NCBI GenBank assembly: GCA_905250125.1
Contig: CAJNOL010000028.1
Location: 88,309-152,308 of the forward strand
Length of the DNA stretch: 64,000 nt
Direction of reading: 5' to 3'
Source of the DNA: Rotaria sordida
Taxonomy: Eukaryota; Rotifera; Eurotatoria; Philodinida; Philodinidae
Shown: positions 27,080-40,573 of the stretch, one piece after another
Layout of the letters: each line of letters opens with the position of its first letter
Position numbering within the stretch: position 1 is the stretch's first letter
Position numbers and translations under genes: made by a program
Notes under the pieces: generated by a model
Seen by the model: the letters and a program-made list of their open reading frames with translations, nothing else
Databases searched by the model: none
What the model was told of the DNA's origin: nothing

Positions 27080-29716
27080 ATGGATTCAACATCTGATAAT
27101 TCTAAATTATCATTTATAAGTCGTTATCATGTGATACTTAAATCTCATTATTTTTTGTTTTTTTCTGCATATGGTGTTGTATTTCCAATATTAAATTTAA
27201 CATTGCGTTCTCATGGCCTTTCAAATACGGAAATTTCAGTGTCAAACACAATTCTTAAATTTTTAATTTTTCTAACAAATCCATTAATGGGTTTTATTGC
27301 TGATAAATCTCGTCGTTTTCTTACAACATTTAATATTCTAGTAGTTATATATAGTATTGCTTTTACAATTCTATTTTTATTACCAAATATTAAATCTCAT
27401 CATATTCAAGCTGATTTACATTATTTAAAACCATCAGAATATGTATTAGATTTTTGTGCAAGTCAAGAAGTAGTAACAAAATGTTCATCAAGATCTGATT
27501 GTGGTTGTTCTTATCAAGCATATTGTCAAAGAGAAAATTACTTATTTAATTTTACATTTACAATGAATTCAAATAATATACAAAAAAGATTAAAAGATAC
27601 ATTAAAATCTCAATGTGGTATTGATTATCGAGTATCAATTGATGAAGTTTTATTAGAAAATAAATTAGGTTAGTTAAATCTTTTATGAAGAAATAAGATA
27701 GAAAAAAAAAAAACTTTTTTCTGTCAAGATTTTCAAAGTTCGTCAATGATTAAATGTGAAATAACTTGTTCAATTCCTTTTTTTTGTCATGGTTTACGAT
27801 ATAAAGGACAAACAATTTACATTTTTCTCTATGGTATTTTATATATCATCGGTTATAGTTTAGTTTCAGCTGCAAATGCTATGGGTGCATCGATTGGTTT
27901 TTCTAGTTTACCAGGGGCAGATCTATTTGGAAAACAACGTGTTTGGGGTACAATTGGTTTTGGTATAATAGCTTTTTCTACTAGCCGTATTTATGAATTA
28001 TTTCGTAGTGAATATGTTTATGTAATTATGTTTAATATTATTTCAATTTTGACAATTATTGTAACAAGTTTTATTCCTATGCATAAAAATGAAAAGAAAA
28101 CTAATGAAAAAAAACAAAAATTAAATTTATCAACACTTATAACATTATTCAAAAATATGGATGTATTTATTTTTCTCTCAATAACATTTATTTGGGGAAT
28201 GAGTTATGGGTGTTTACATCCGGTAAAATAAAAATAAACATTTTAGCTTTTATTTATATTTATATATATCTTATAATGCCTTTTGTTTTTCAAGTATTTG
28301 GCTCTATATGTTGATGAAATGGCTCCATGTCAATCACGTTCTATTATTGGTTTCATGTTTTTAATAGCATCAATATCTGAAGTTACTGCTTTTTATTCAG
28401 CTAAAAGATTGATCAATTTTTTTGGTCCTAATTTATCATCGATTATTATTTTTCTGGCATTTTCTGTTCGATTTGGTGGTTATTATTTTATATTAGAACC
28501 ACGTTTTTTTCTACCATTAGAAACAATGCATTTTTTTAATTTTGGTATTCTTTATGTATTAATTGCTCAAAAAGCAGATCTTATTGGTAGAAATACAAAA
28601 ATATTTGTCAATGAAAATATTTATTATATTATTTATTTCTAGCACCACCAGGACTTTCTGGTACATTACAAGGAATTGCTCATGGTGTTATACTTGGTTT
28701 AGGTAATATTTACTATTATAAATTAGAATTATATTGTCTTTTAGTGATTATTTCTATATTCATTTGTATGGATATCTTTAAAGAAAAAAAATATTTGACC
28801 TATTTATTTATTTAGAACTTTTATTAATGAAATACATCATTGGATTAAATTCATTAAGAAATGAAGAATAATTGTTTTTATTAAAGATTGATTATTGAGA
28901 GTTCAATAAAATATTTTCATTGAAATTTAGTCGAATATAATTTTCAGAATATAACAATGAAGAAAAAAAAATTTGATTAGATTTAATTAAGCAGAAATTT
29001 TATACGAATATTTAATATGTTACCCGAAAAAAAAAATTATTGTTCCATTATCATACAAAAAATTTCTATTATGTGATGAATACTAAATATATTTTGTTTT
29101 AATCAAATTTCTAATCATATAAATTTTTATATTATTGTGATGAATTAGAAATAATTATTAATTAATGGAACTATGAATAACTATTAGTATCCGAAGAAAA
29201 TATATATATATATGCAAATGATGTCAATAAATTGATCAATATCAACTGCGATATTATTTTTGTATTGAATTACTCTCAAGAGATAATTCTCCTGTAGTTT
29301 GAGATAATTGATCGATGTAAAGGAGAATGATTAACATATTTATGCAAGAGATCTATTCACTTAGCAATCCATCAACAATAAAATATCGTATGTTATTCTT
29401 CTAGGTTGTGGTATTGGTTTAATTGTGTCTTCATATATCTATATTGTTATTCAACAACGTCTTCTTTTTCTTGTCTTTGCTATTCTGAATATCGTTGCTG
29501 CTATTTTTTATTCAATTTATTTTTTATTAACATATAAAAAATCTTCAATTAAAAATGTAATCGTATCAACTGATAATAACATTGTGCTTGAAGAAGGTAA
29601 TTTTATTTATAAAAGAAAATAGTGAATATATATTTAATTTAGATGGAAATTTAAATCAAGAATCTTTACCATCATTAGCAATGATGGCAACAAATAATAC
29701 CGAAAATAAACAGTAG
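27080..29716 (+). CDS. MFSD6-like major facilitator transporter, copy 1 (566 aa)
   Basis: Exons 27080-27668, 27729-28222, 28295-28586, 28643-28702, 29405-29596, 29643-29716; all phases agree. About twelve hydrophobic segments. The start FLFFSAYGVVFPILN with a GLSNTEIS turn, and NPLMGFIADKSRR in the loop after the second helix, are typical of the MFS_1-like/MFSD6 group. A long loop between the third and fourth helices carries paired cysteines (CSSRSDCGC, CEITCS) and NxT sites, as in the big luminal or extracellular loop of MFSD6. The second half has RVWGTIGFG, GFMFLIASISE and FNFGILYVLIA. The substrate is unknown; the animal relatives are orphan transporters. It is tandem with a paralogue at 31934, sharing four introns. 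Its 60-nt intron at 27669-27728 is absent from the paralogue. The fourth intron is long (702 nt). Confidence 0.87.
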
Positions 29717-31933
29717 ACAAATTGAATCATGTGGTGTTTTGTTGATTCTTATTCATTAATATAGATTTTTGATGAAAACAAACGCCATGAAAATTTTTTT
29801 AAAAGTTCTTTTTTCTTTTCATTTATTATTCCTAGTTCTATAACATTCGTTTATATGTATGATAAGTAGAAATCAGTTTGAAAAATTTTTTTTTTACATG
29901 ATCGAAATAAATAGCACAGATATTTACTCGTAGCTTTGATGCTTTCAGACTATTCTTATTTATTTTATGTGTTAAAGTATTAGTGAAAATGTTTACAAGG
30001 AAGAAATATGTGTCACGGTTCTTGCAGTTTTATAATAGACACGTACATTGAAGTATGGAGAAATGTCTCGCAAATAATTTATGGAAGTAATTTGCATTAT
30101 AATTTAAGTTGGGAATTTGTGACAAAACAATATTCACATATGAATAGAAATCTACGTGAATAATGTTAAACATGTAAATATCTTTAATAGAAATATTAGA
30201 TTATTGCAATACTATAGTACTTATTTAGTGTCTTTGTTACATTTTTTAAAATTCATTATGATGAATTTTATAAGTTGAAATATTGAACTAGAGTCTTACT
30301 GAATATATAATTCGATTTTTAAAACAAGTTTAAAAAAAAATGCTTAAATGAAATATTATTTACTATTTCAGCTAGAATTATCTTCAAGTTATACAATTTA
30401 ATATAAACCTAGGTATTAAAGCAATCAATTATTTTTTTTAAATAAATCTTGTGATTTCCTTTTCCTTATCAACACAACCATTGCATGTTACTAGCACATA
30501 TATAAAGTAATTTTTCGCTTCATTTTTATTACTATTCTTTGCATGCGTACACATATTTATTGATTTATTTGTTGAGAATACAAACAAAAATAAGAGCGAA
30601 AAAGCATGCATAGAGTTCAAGTAAAAACAAAATGTCTATTTTATTTTTTCTTAATTCAAATTAATTTCAAGTTTAAGGATTATTAATGTTATAATTTATT
30701 ATCGTCGTGAAAAGTACTATGATCAGACAGATAATTTTCTTTTTACTGAAGTATACGTCCATAAATAATGAAAATAATTAAATTTGACAATATTTTCTTC
30801 TTTCTTGTTCTTTTCTGTAAAAAGTTAATCCGTAGCCTAGAAGACGGAAGGAACACATAATAGTGCAATTGTCTGGGCTTTTTTCTTCAATGTGCGCGCT
30901 TATGCAAAATGTTTGTCAAGAAAGAAAAAGCGACAAGAACATGTTTCCGTCGTTATTTCTACTCTACGAATTCTCAATAAAACATGGCATCTGTCTCTAT
31001 TTGATTAAGTGACTATATCAGCAAAAGTTACACCTGCAAATTGTCATACATTACTACTGCTATTTAATTACCAAAATAAAAATAATAATGAAAGTGAGTA
31101 AGTGGTACAAAACTATTCTCTTTTATTAAAAAAAGAATAAAAGCAAGAGACTATTGATCGATTTTCAAGAGTAAGCTTAGTACCATTTATAATAAGACTA
31201 TAGTCAATACTCAAACTAGTTCACTATTTATGATTATCATTAAGCTTCTATGGAAGGATAAAAAAGAAACAATGATAAATCACATTTACAACCAGGCACC
31301 TAAGCTCAAAGTATATTTGAATAGTACTTTTCTTTTCCTTGTCAAGGCATTTCAACACATGATAACTGAAATAAATAGTTTATTATGTAGATGAGATTCT
31401 TTATTTTGCACTTTTTTCGTTTTCTTCATGCTTTATCAGAAAAAAAATGTTGGAATGATAAATAAATGAATTAAAAAATTGCATTTATAGCATATATTGA
31501 AGACCTAAATTTATCAGTTATTTCGTTTCTTATTTAGTTTTCTATGTATATTGATAAGAATAAAATTTTTGACGATACCATAATGTCTGTTTTACCAGAA
31601 GTTTTTTTTTTCTTCTTTTTTTTTCCTTGTTTTTTGACCTTGATACTTCTTTTTTCCTATATAAAGACCGTAATACACGACGGTTTCTTCTTTCTTCTCT
31701 TCGAATAGAATAGAGAGTAGCATAGAACGATCATTATTGTGCAACTTCTCATTACAGCTTTTTTTTCCGTCTCGTTTATGCTAGAATTGCATAGACATGT
31801 AGCTTATGATTACTAGCTAGAAGCATATTATGTCAAACAATGGATATATTAATTAGAAGAATATTTTTATGTATTTTTCTTCAGATATGAACAACAAAAA
31901 TTAAAAGAAGAAAAAAAAAAGAAAACAAACGGC
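29717..31933. other. Spacer between the two MFSD6-like genes, with probable promoter of copy 2
   Basis: No coding sequence is recognised. The region is AT-rich up to about 31600. From there a T/C-rich tract, a TATA-like box (31658-31665) and a polypyrimidine stretch ending in cttcag (about 31885) precede copy 2. Confidence 0.45.
31658..31665 (+). promoter_or_regulatory. Possible TATA box of MFSD6-like copy 2
   Basis: TATATAAA lies 269 bp before the ATG at 31934, followed by GC-richer sequence and a C/T-rich stretch. A splice acceptor-like cttcag near 31885 suggests a short 5' UTR intron between transcription start and ATG. In AT-rich DNA a TATA match is weak evidence. Confidence 0.3.
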
Positions 31934-34311
31934 ATGGAATCACCTTCAATGTTAGCACCAACGACAAATGTCGTTAGTGCATCTTCATCGTTACCATTTG
32001 TTCACCGGTATTATGTTCTATTGAAAGCACATTACTTTCTTTTCTTTTCGGCATTTGGTATACTCTATCCAATATTAAATATAACATTACGTGGTCGTGG
32101 TTTATCAACTACAGAAATCTCATATGCTAATTTAATTATTCCATTTTTAGTCTTTTTTACAAATCCATTATTGGGTTTTGTTGCTGATCGTTCTCGTCGT
32201 TATTTATTAACATTTAATTGTATCATTATTATTATAACATGTTTATATAGTATTTTGTTTATTTTACCAACAATTAAATCAAATTATATTCAAGCTACTA
32301 TTGTTTACGATAATCAATTAGGTCATGTATTAGATTTTTGTGCTAGTGAAGAAGTAGCAACAAAATGTTCATCAAGATCAGAATGTGGATGTTCTTATAC
32401 ATCATTATGTCAAACAACAAATTCACCATTTAATTTTACATTTACAATGAGTTCAAAAGATACTCGTCAACCCAAAAAATCATCAATTGATACAAGTGAA
32501 TTTTCAACATGTGGAATCCAATATCGAGTACCTGTTGATAAATTTATACACAATTATACTTCACATTTATATTCAAATATTGATAATACATCTTTATTAG
32601 TTGTTTGTGAAATAACTTGTTCAATAACACATTTTTGTCATGGAACACGTCAATCTCAACAAGCACTTTATATTCTTCTTTATGCACTTTTATTTATTGT
32701 TGGTACAAATCTTCTTTCAATAGGAATAACTATTGGTGCATCAATTGGTTTTGCTACTTTACCACGACCTGATATATTTGGAGAACAACGTGTTTGGGGT
32801 ACAATTGGTTTTGGTTTATCAGCTTTTGCTGCTAGTCGTATTTATGCACATTATAAAACAGAATATGTTTATATTATTATGTTTTCTATAACAACAATTA
32901 TATGTATTTGTGTAACAAGTTTTATTCGTATTCAACCTCATAAACGACGACGAAAGAAAACAAATGATAATATACAAAATAATGAACAAGAAATAGATGA
33001 TATTAGTGTAAATAATATTACAATAGAAACGAAGAATAAAGATGCATCTCAATTCAAAGTAGCTGCACTTATTCCTTTACTTAAAAAAATAGATGTTATT
33101 GTTTTCCTTTCACTTACATTCATATGGGGAATGTCTTATGCAGCTCTTGATCCAGTATGTATTTAGTTCAAATATTCTAAAGAATACTTGAAAGAACTAG
33201 AATTGAAAAATATCTATTGTAAAATTCATATTCTTTACTATCATACAAATCAAGTAGTTCATTTCCGAGTTATCAAGTATTGTTTACTCTGAATAGTACC
33301 AGAAAGTCAATGAGAAATATTATTTGTTTAGGAAAATAAAATCAGTTTTATTAAGTATACTTAGTTCTAATGAAAAAAAAAAAAGAACGGGGTTAAGTAA
33401 ATATTCGTATTATTGCATCTATCATAAGATTAAGTGATAATAAAATCTATAATTTATTAATGATAGTATTTCATTTTTGTTTAGTATCTATATTTATATA
33501 TTGATGAAATAGCACCATGTCAATCACATGTTATTGTTGGTTGGATGTCAATGATATCTGCATCGGCTGAAGTCATAGCTCTCTTTCTTGCTTCACGAAT
33601 GCTTAGATTATTAGGTATGAATACAGCTTCAATAATTATTTTGATAGCATTTGCAATCCGATTTGCTGGTTATTATTTTATTCGTCGACCTTATTTTCTA
33701 TTAATTATGGAAACAATGCATTATTTTAATTTTGGTATTCTCTATGTACTCATTGCTCAAAAAGCAGATTCCATTGGTACATAAGAAATATTTTCTTATG
33801 AGAAGAAAAAAAAAACAAAATTTTCTTTTTGTTATTATAGCACCACCAGGACTTGCTGGTACATTACAAGGTGTTGTCTATGGAGTTTCATTTGGTTTAG
33901 GTATGATATTTTAAATAAAAATCTTTTGAATATTTTTATTATTAAAAACTTATAACTATAGGTCGTGGTATTGGTTTGATCGCTTCCTCAATTATTTATA
34001 CACGTCTTCAATCAAGACTTTTATTTTTAGTATTTGCATTGTTTGATACAATAGCTGCCTTAATCTATAGTACTTATTTTCTTTTGCAAGCAAAATTCTC
34101 AAAGAAATCTGCTCAATTGAATAATACTATGAATATACCAAAAATTGTTATTGAGTCAGGTGAATATATAAAAAAAAAATTTTTTTTTTGTTATATATTT
34201 TCAAATTAAATAATTTATTTATTTTTTTCTATAGAAACAATTATAAACGAAGAACCTTTATTAATTTCATCATCAACAAATAAAATAGACAATAAAATTA
34301 TCGAACAATAG
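31934..34311 (+). CDS. MFSD6-like major facilitator transporter, copy 2 (615 aa)
   Basis: Exons 31934-33154, 33485-33776, 33841-33900, 33962-34159, 34235-34311; in-frame throughout. It is clearly a paralogue of the gene at 27080: HYFLFFSAFGILYPILN, NPLLGFVADRSRR, CSSRSECGC, CEITCSITHFCHG, QRVWGTIGFG and ETMHYFNFGILYVLIAQKAD line up block by block. It differs by a longer N-terminus, a longer cysteine loop and a longer central cytoplasmic loop rich in Lys, Asn and Glu (about residues 335-375). The first exon is continuous where copy 1 has an intron; the other intron positions and phases (0,1,1,1) are the same. About twelve membrane segments are predicted from composition. Substrate unknown. Confidence 0.88.
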
Positions 34312-34949
34312 AAACAAAAAGAATTCTCTTCATCGAAAAGGTCAATTATTATTTTTCCGATTCAGATATCTCGAGAGAGTAATGATGATGATATACGTAT
34401 AGCAAGCATCCTTCTGCTTATTAATGTTTTGTTAATGCATTTCTTTTTTTTGTTTCTGTATCCTTCCGTTGACGTTCTATATCTGTGTTATTGTAATTCT
34501 ATAACAAAAATAGATAGACAACCAAACAGACCAGAAGAGACATTTTAGAGTGATATCTTACCCGTTATTGTTTTCTTTTCGTTTCTTTTTTTTTTTTTTT
34601 TTTTTTGAACAAGTTTATTTTTTTTTCATTTCCGTATTTTAATCATTTGTTTGTTACTGTGTTCAGAACAAAATAATAAATCAATCGATATAAAACTATC
34701 AGCAGATAAATTTTATCAGATGTTAAATTTGACGAACACTTTTAATTTATTTCAATATGCATAAGAAATTATCCAAAACGAAATCAGAATATATTATGCA
34801 ATAAAACTTCAAATTTTTTTGTTTCATAATACTTAAAAATGTATTCTACTCTGATGAGATTTGAATGTTAATCATTGCAATACAAAGAAGACACATTAGG
34901 GAGATGCAAAAAAAAACTCTTCTAATAGTTTTGTAATACAACGAACAAC

Positions 34950-35815
34950 TCAAATGTCATGCTACTAATGTAGGCATATCGCAATACCAATATGGCATTG
35001 GCATTGATAATAGAAGGTCGCGTATACTATAATTTAAAGAGATTTATCATATTCAGGTCAAATAAACATTCTTATTGCGAAGATAACTAATTTTAAATAT
35101 CAACTGTTCATAACATATACGAATCGTGATATTTGAATTTCAAAGTATTTACAGTCTATGTCATGTCTCCACACTTCAAAATTACGGTAGCATTTATTTT
35201 CGTTTTTGTCATTATGATTGAATAGAGCTCGATGATTTACATAAGAAAAAACAGTATCACACATATTTGAGAGCTATTTTACAACAGTTATAATTTTATA
35301 TTTATTACGCTTATATTTACGAGAAACAGGACATTCGCCGTGTTGATTTTTGAGAGCATTTGTTTGCTTTAAATACAGTCGATATAATGATTGCCGTAAT
35401 TAACACACCCACATAATTACTGTGTGAGAATGAAGGTTGCATCTAATGTGAGGAGATATTCTTTCGATACTTGTTGAAAGTCTATGACGAAATTCATATT
35501 TCTCTAAATATAAGAGTAATAAACATAAAATTATAACTGTCATAAAATAATTCTTGAATATATGACATAGACTGTGAATACCTTGAAATTCGAATATCAC
35601 GGTCCATGCACACTATGAACAGCTCATATTTAAAACTATATAGTTAGTATGGCAGTGAGAGTATTCATTTGATCTGAATATGATCAGCCTCGTTAACTTA
35701 CAGTATGTGACCTTCTATTGTAAGTGGTATTTGTATTGGCTAATGTTTGTATTCACAGTAATTAATACTAAATATCACTCAATACCAAATGGTATTAGTC
35801 TTGTGACATGCCTAA
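34950..35815. repeat. Large fold-back repeat
   Basis: Arms of more than 200 nt: atgtcatgctactaatgtag at the left end pairs with attagtcttgtgacatgcc at the right end. Inner matches are gaatcgtgatatttgaattt versus aaattcgaatatcacggt, tttacagtctatgtcat versus atgacatagactgtgaat, and attttaaatatcaactgttc versus gaacagctcatatttaaaac. The loop is ~300 nt and may contain a further weak arm. There is no coding content. Confidence 0.8.
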
Positions 35816-36169
35816 CTAAATCCTTTTATAATCAGTGACATTTTATCGATAAAAGAAGTTTTCAAAATAGAAAATTTGATCGATAAATAATGATAAACTA
35901 TTGCAAAACTCTAGAGATTTAATTACAGTTGGCAATTCTATAATAATCAATTCGAATAACATGTTTAATCAGTGAAACTAGCTACTATTGTCTTTCTTTC
36001 AGTTTTTGCATGATTTGAAAAAAAAAGATAAATGACTTTTGATGTTTAACGATTGACAATATCTACTACTGATATCAATGTCATTTGAAATTTTCACATA
36101 AAAAAAGATGTTAAAACACCGAATAATCATAACAAATTTTTCAGAAAATCAAGCCATTAGTTTTTCAGT

Positions 36170-36350
36170 GCCTACAACTCGAGCATAAAATCTGCTCCTA
36201 TCATATGAAATAGTAGAGCGAATCAATCTCTACAAAATGAGATATTCCCGAGCTGTTTACAAGGTTTTTTCCGTTAAATTACATAAGATTTATAGAAGGA
36301 CTGAGATGGAATTTTTGTCAAATCATTCTCTGCCAATGATCGCTAGAATA
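36170..36350. repeat. Partial copy of the ADCK5-intron fold-back family
   Basis: The segments tagtttttcagtgcctaca and tctacaaaatgagatattcc resemble tagtttttcagcgtcaagaa (10225 region) and tctagaaaatgagatatcgc (9623 region). Only one arm is obvious. Confidence 0.45.
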
Positions 36351-38004
36351 ACTAAACAAAAATACGCCTAAGATTTAATGAAATATAAAAAACACAAAAC
36401 AAAAAAAAAATACTTTATATCAAAAGAAGAATCCATATACAATCAAACAAATAAGCCTTTTCAAACATTCTTCACCATATTTTATTTCTTTTTTTAATAA
36501 AATTTATCAAAAATTCTTTTATTGCAAATAAAACAGCGGTTTCAGAAGAGTCACCGATAAAATAACTTTATAAATAGAATATTAGCCTGTCTAATGTACT
36601 AATGATGTGGTCTAGTACACCGAGGATTCATATTTTTACATAGAGCTATTTGATTGGTCCAATTACCGTGTGGTGAAGAAAGGGGACTTAAGGACATATT
36701 AGGCCTTGATTTCTTTTCTTCGAGTACATTATTGAGTAGGCAAAAGCAATATCAATTTCAAGTGATTGTAGTAAGAGAAAAAAAGAAGGAAGTAAATCTA
36801 TGAAAAACAATGTTAAAAGAATACGTGTGTTTTTGACACATCTTGTTAACTAAACATTTACTTTACTTTGAGCCATTTTATAACCTTTTCATTGTCAGTT
36901 GTATGTGTTAGTAAGCGCAATTCGTCGAATTATCGTGAAACTTTCGAAATATATCCAGCTCAGTAATAATCTTCTTCATCGATTAATATCATACAGAAAT
37001 TCTGAAAGATTTCTATTGAGTGTAGCTAGAGAATATTTCGTTTCAAAAATTTCAATTTTTTCAAAATTATCTATTTGGTATCTATTTGGTAGGTCCGATA
37101 TTTCGAAGATGGAGAGACAAAAAAAAAATATTCTTTTTACTAGTTAACAGTTCATGAAGTTCACTACAAAAAATGTTCTTATCATTTTCAAATCTCATGC
37201 TTCCTTTATTCTCTGCAATCGTTCTACAAATAATCACTCCAGTGATCAACAGGAAGTAAAGAGTTAATTTACTATTCTTTAAAAATGAATCGTTGTTAAT
37301 TTCAAAAATTCAATTTTTTCTTGATAATATAATATCATCAGATAACTTTTTTTAATTCCATTATTATTCTATCATATTTTTTCATACGAATTAAATCAAT
37401 TGGTTTTTTACAATATTCGAGAGAAAAACGGCAGACTTCACTATATACTAAGGACATACGAAAAGTAATGATTTTAGCAGATAAAAGCTCATAAGAAAGA
37501 GATAATCAAGTTTTTGTTCTAGTAAGTATTTGAGCTAGTAACCATACATAATTACACATAATCAATTTGTTTGAAGACATTTATTGAAAGTATTTTTGAT
37601 CAAAAAACTCATCATTTCAATTACAGTACTCAATACGCCAAATACATGAAGCAATAGTAAGTAACAAACTCTGGATGCTTCACACATAAATCAGTTTAGA
37701 TTCTTTGAACTATAATCGAATCTCAAAACAAGGTTTCGTATCTTTTCTAAAGACAACTAGTCAAATACTATGTAAAAAAACAAACTAACAAATATGAAAA
37801 GAAACAAGACTTCTAATCATCAATGTTATATCAATCATTTCTTAAAACTACTTATTAATTGCATGACAAGACAAAAATCATCGGCTACACCTCAAGACAT
37901 CAACATCAAACTATATATTCATAAAGAAGATTTTACAATAAAACATCTCTATGCGAGCATCTTCTTATACTGAACTGTCATGCGTCCGCCCAAACGAACT
38001 TCCG

Positions 38005-38053
38005 ATGTGGGCATAGGTGTGGAAGAAAAAAAGATCCACACCTACACCCACAC
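38005..38053. repeat. Short perfect-stem hairpin with TGTGGG-like units
   Basis: The left stem gtgggcataggtgtgga pairs with the right stem tccacacctacacccac across an 11-nt A-rich loop, with one mismatch. The stem resembles G-rich telomere-type units. The sequence cacacctacacc also occurs at 24220-24233. Confidence 0.65.
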
Positions 38054-38731
38054 TGAGAATCTCCTAATAATGAGAAACTCGATAAACTGAGCGCTTTTGG
38101 TCAGTTCCGATTGTGCTCACATTAGAGAAGTTTTCCTGTCTTATCATCTTACATCAGAATCTAACATAATTATTTTATATCCGCCTTATTCTACTGATAC
38201 AGTACTAAAGTATTTTTCAGATGCTTGATCTAATTGATGAAATTCATCCATCAAACAGCTCTGAATCACAGTATGGAGTGCCGTAATTAAGATAATGAAT
38301 TTTTTAATTAAGGATTATTTTAAAAAAAAAACTTCAGCTAATTGATTGTGCTTGATTAAGCATATCTACCTTAGTATGCCATAAAAGTATTAAAAGCTAG
38401 AGCTTAAAGATTTTAAGATTGAAGTCTCTGCTATTTCCTGTTCGACAATCTCTATGTTCGAATTCTTTTTTATACCATTAACAAATTATTCTTTATGTTT
38501 ACTTAATTCAATATTAGTAAACTGAATTTTAAATAATTACTTCAGCATGATTATGATTGTTAACTAAACATAAATAAATCATAGTTGGTGCACAAACACC
38601 ACATTCATGATTTGTATTTATCAAAAACAAAAAAAGTTAATATTAGTATGACAAGAAAAAACAAAACATTTCACAACTTCTAATAAAACATTCTCAATAT
38701 AATATATTAAGAAGAAAAACAAAATAAAATA

Positions 38732-40573
38732 TCACAGATCGATATGATTAAGATTCTAAAAATAAATACATAAACAATCATTTGAAATTTAATTTTTAAT
38801 TTTTACCTCTAAACGATGACAAACACAATTATCTTTTTTTATATGACTTTCATCAAATTCATGTTGAACTAATTCCATATCTGAAGAGATTTTAATTGGT
38901 GATATTAAACGTTTAGCATATTCTTGTAAAACTTGTACATGATAACAAAGAATATGATTAGGAAGAAGATTTCGTTGAGTAAATCGTTGTGCACGTTTTA
39001 CTATTTGTTGTGCCTCAACAGAAAAATTAAAAAAATATATTCAATAAAAATTCATAAGATTTTATCTATTATCATACTTCATCATCATGATCTTTTGCCC
39101 ATTGAATTTTTTCAATTAAATCTGATAAATCTTTTTTTATTGGTATATAATGTTTATATGGTATAAGATCTCGATAGAAATGTTCATAATATGAACTTGT
39201 TTGTTTAAATATAAGTCCATCACCAGCTAATAAATAAGGCAATCGATATGAAGCAACTGTTCCATCAAGTGATATTTGATATTTATAATCAAAAAATTTT
39301 GTCATTGGAATATATTCAGCAAATGGTTCAAATTCAGATTTTTGATCACGAAAGAAAAACATTCGTGTTAAGTTAGCATCAATTAAATCTGGATATTTTT
39401 TTGATAGACGAACAAGATTAAGACGTTCCTTAAGAAAAATAGATTATAGATTAACACAGAAAACAAACATGCCAATTACTTGACAACTATCACGACCACG
39501 AAAAAATCCTTTTGGAATCTTTTTTGGCCATGGTAAATGATGTGTTGTACGCAAAGCAAATATATCAAGTGTTGTTCGAGAAAGCATTTGAAGCGTAGCT
39601 TCTGTTATTTCATAAGTAGGTAGAATAATATCGTGTGTTTGTTCTGATCCACACCAAGATATAATTGGTATTGGATCATCATCATTGCTTAATGGATAGT
39701 CACCCAAATTCATTAAAAATTCTATATCAGGTAAAATAATCTAAAGTAAATTTTATCTTTATTTTGAATATTTCTATTATATTTTACTTTTCGAGAAAGA
39801 GATAATAAAACTGCATCGGAAAATGTTTTAAATCCAATATGTTCACCATAACATTTTCGATAAATCTATTCAATAAAGAAAACCAAAAAAGAAAAAAAAA
39901 TAACAATAATAATAAAGAATATTTTATTTTTTTGTTTTACTTTATTATTTTTAATAACATAATGACAAAGTGCATAAGTTTGAGGATATTGAAAATATTT
40001 TTCTTTTGCTTTATTAATTATTTTATTCATATCAATTTTATTAAATAATTTTAAATCTTCACGTAATTGTGATATTGATAATGATGATGATGAACATTCT
40101 AATGAATTAAACCATTCTGTTAAATTTTTTTGTGGACAATAACAACCATCAGAATAAATATAACCTTTAACAATATGTTCAATATCTTCATTTCCAAATC
40201 GAATATATAAATGAAGATTTTCTACAGATTCATAAAGACGATATCGAAATAAATAAGTACCATCATTAAGATCATCAATTTTACGATAACTATGAACAGA
40301 TAATTGATCAGATACACGAGTTAAATGAAATATTATATGATCAACAGATTGACTTGAATAATTAAGTCTAAATATGAATTACATTATTTTTCTTTTTTAG
40401 TGAATAAAAGATTTCAATGAAATTCTATACTTATGTCCTTTTGAATCATAAGATTGTAAATAAAAATAACGAACAGGTACTTGAAATGATGCTCGAAGAC
40501 CAGGTCCATAAAGACGAGATTGAGTAGAAACAGAAGTTATTGATATTAAATGAATAATTAGCACGAATAACAT
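38732..40573 (-). CDS. POGLUT2: Protein O-glucosyltransferase 2/3 (KDELC family), ER-luminal
   Basis: Exons 40431-40573, 39941-40367, 39788-39865, 39480-39740, 39078-39428, 38807-39013, 38732-38755; in phase, 496 aa (human POGLUT2 502). A signal peptide (about 1-18) is followed by YGPGLRA and PVRYFYLQS, opening the filamin-like domain (about 20-130). Then comes the CAP10 glucosyltransferase domain: LMNLGDYPL, ISWCGSEQTHDI, PKGFFRGRDS, NLVRLSKKYPDLID, YQISLDGTVASYRLPYLLAG, YEHFYRDLIPYKHYIP and AKDHDDE. This enzyme adds glucose or xylose to serines in EGF repeats of Notch-type and fibrillin proteins. The last coding exon is 24 nt and supplies NHIDL, a KDEL-like retrieval signal. POGLUT2 versus POGLUT3 cannot be decided; invertebrates often have one gene. 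Confidence 0.92.

Larger units (their letters stand above)
34312..38731. other. Gene-free repeat-rich stretch
   Basis: About 4.4 kb without a supported gene. It contains a long fold-back (34950-35815), a partial copy of the fold-back family seen in ADCK5 (about 36170-36350) and a CA-rich hairpin (38005-38053). Open readings at 35400-35600 and 36899-37147 have no support. Confidence 0.55.

Noticed and set aside
36899-37147. 82-codon reading in the 34.3-38.7 kb stretch
   Set aside because: No homology signature, start context or neighbouring exons.
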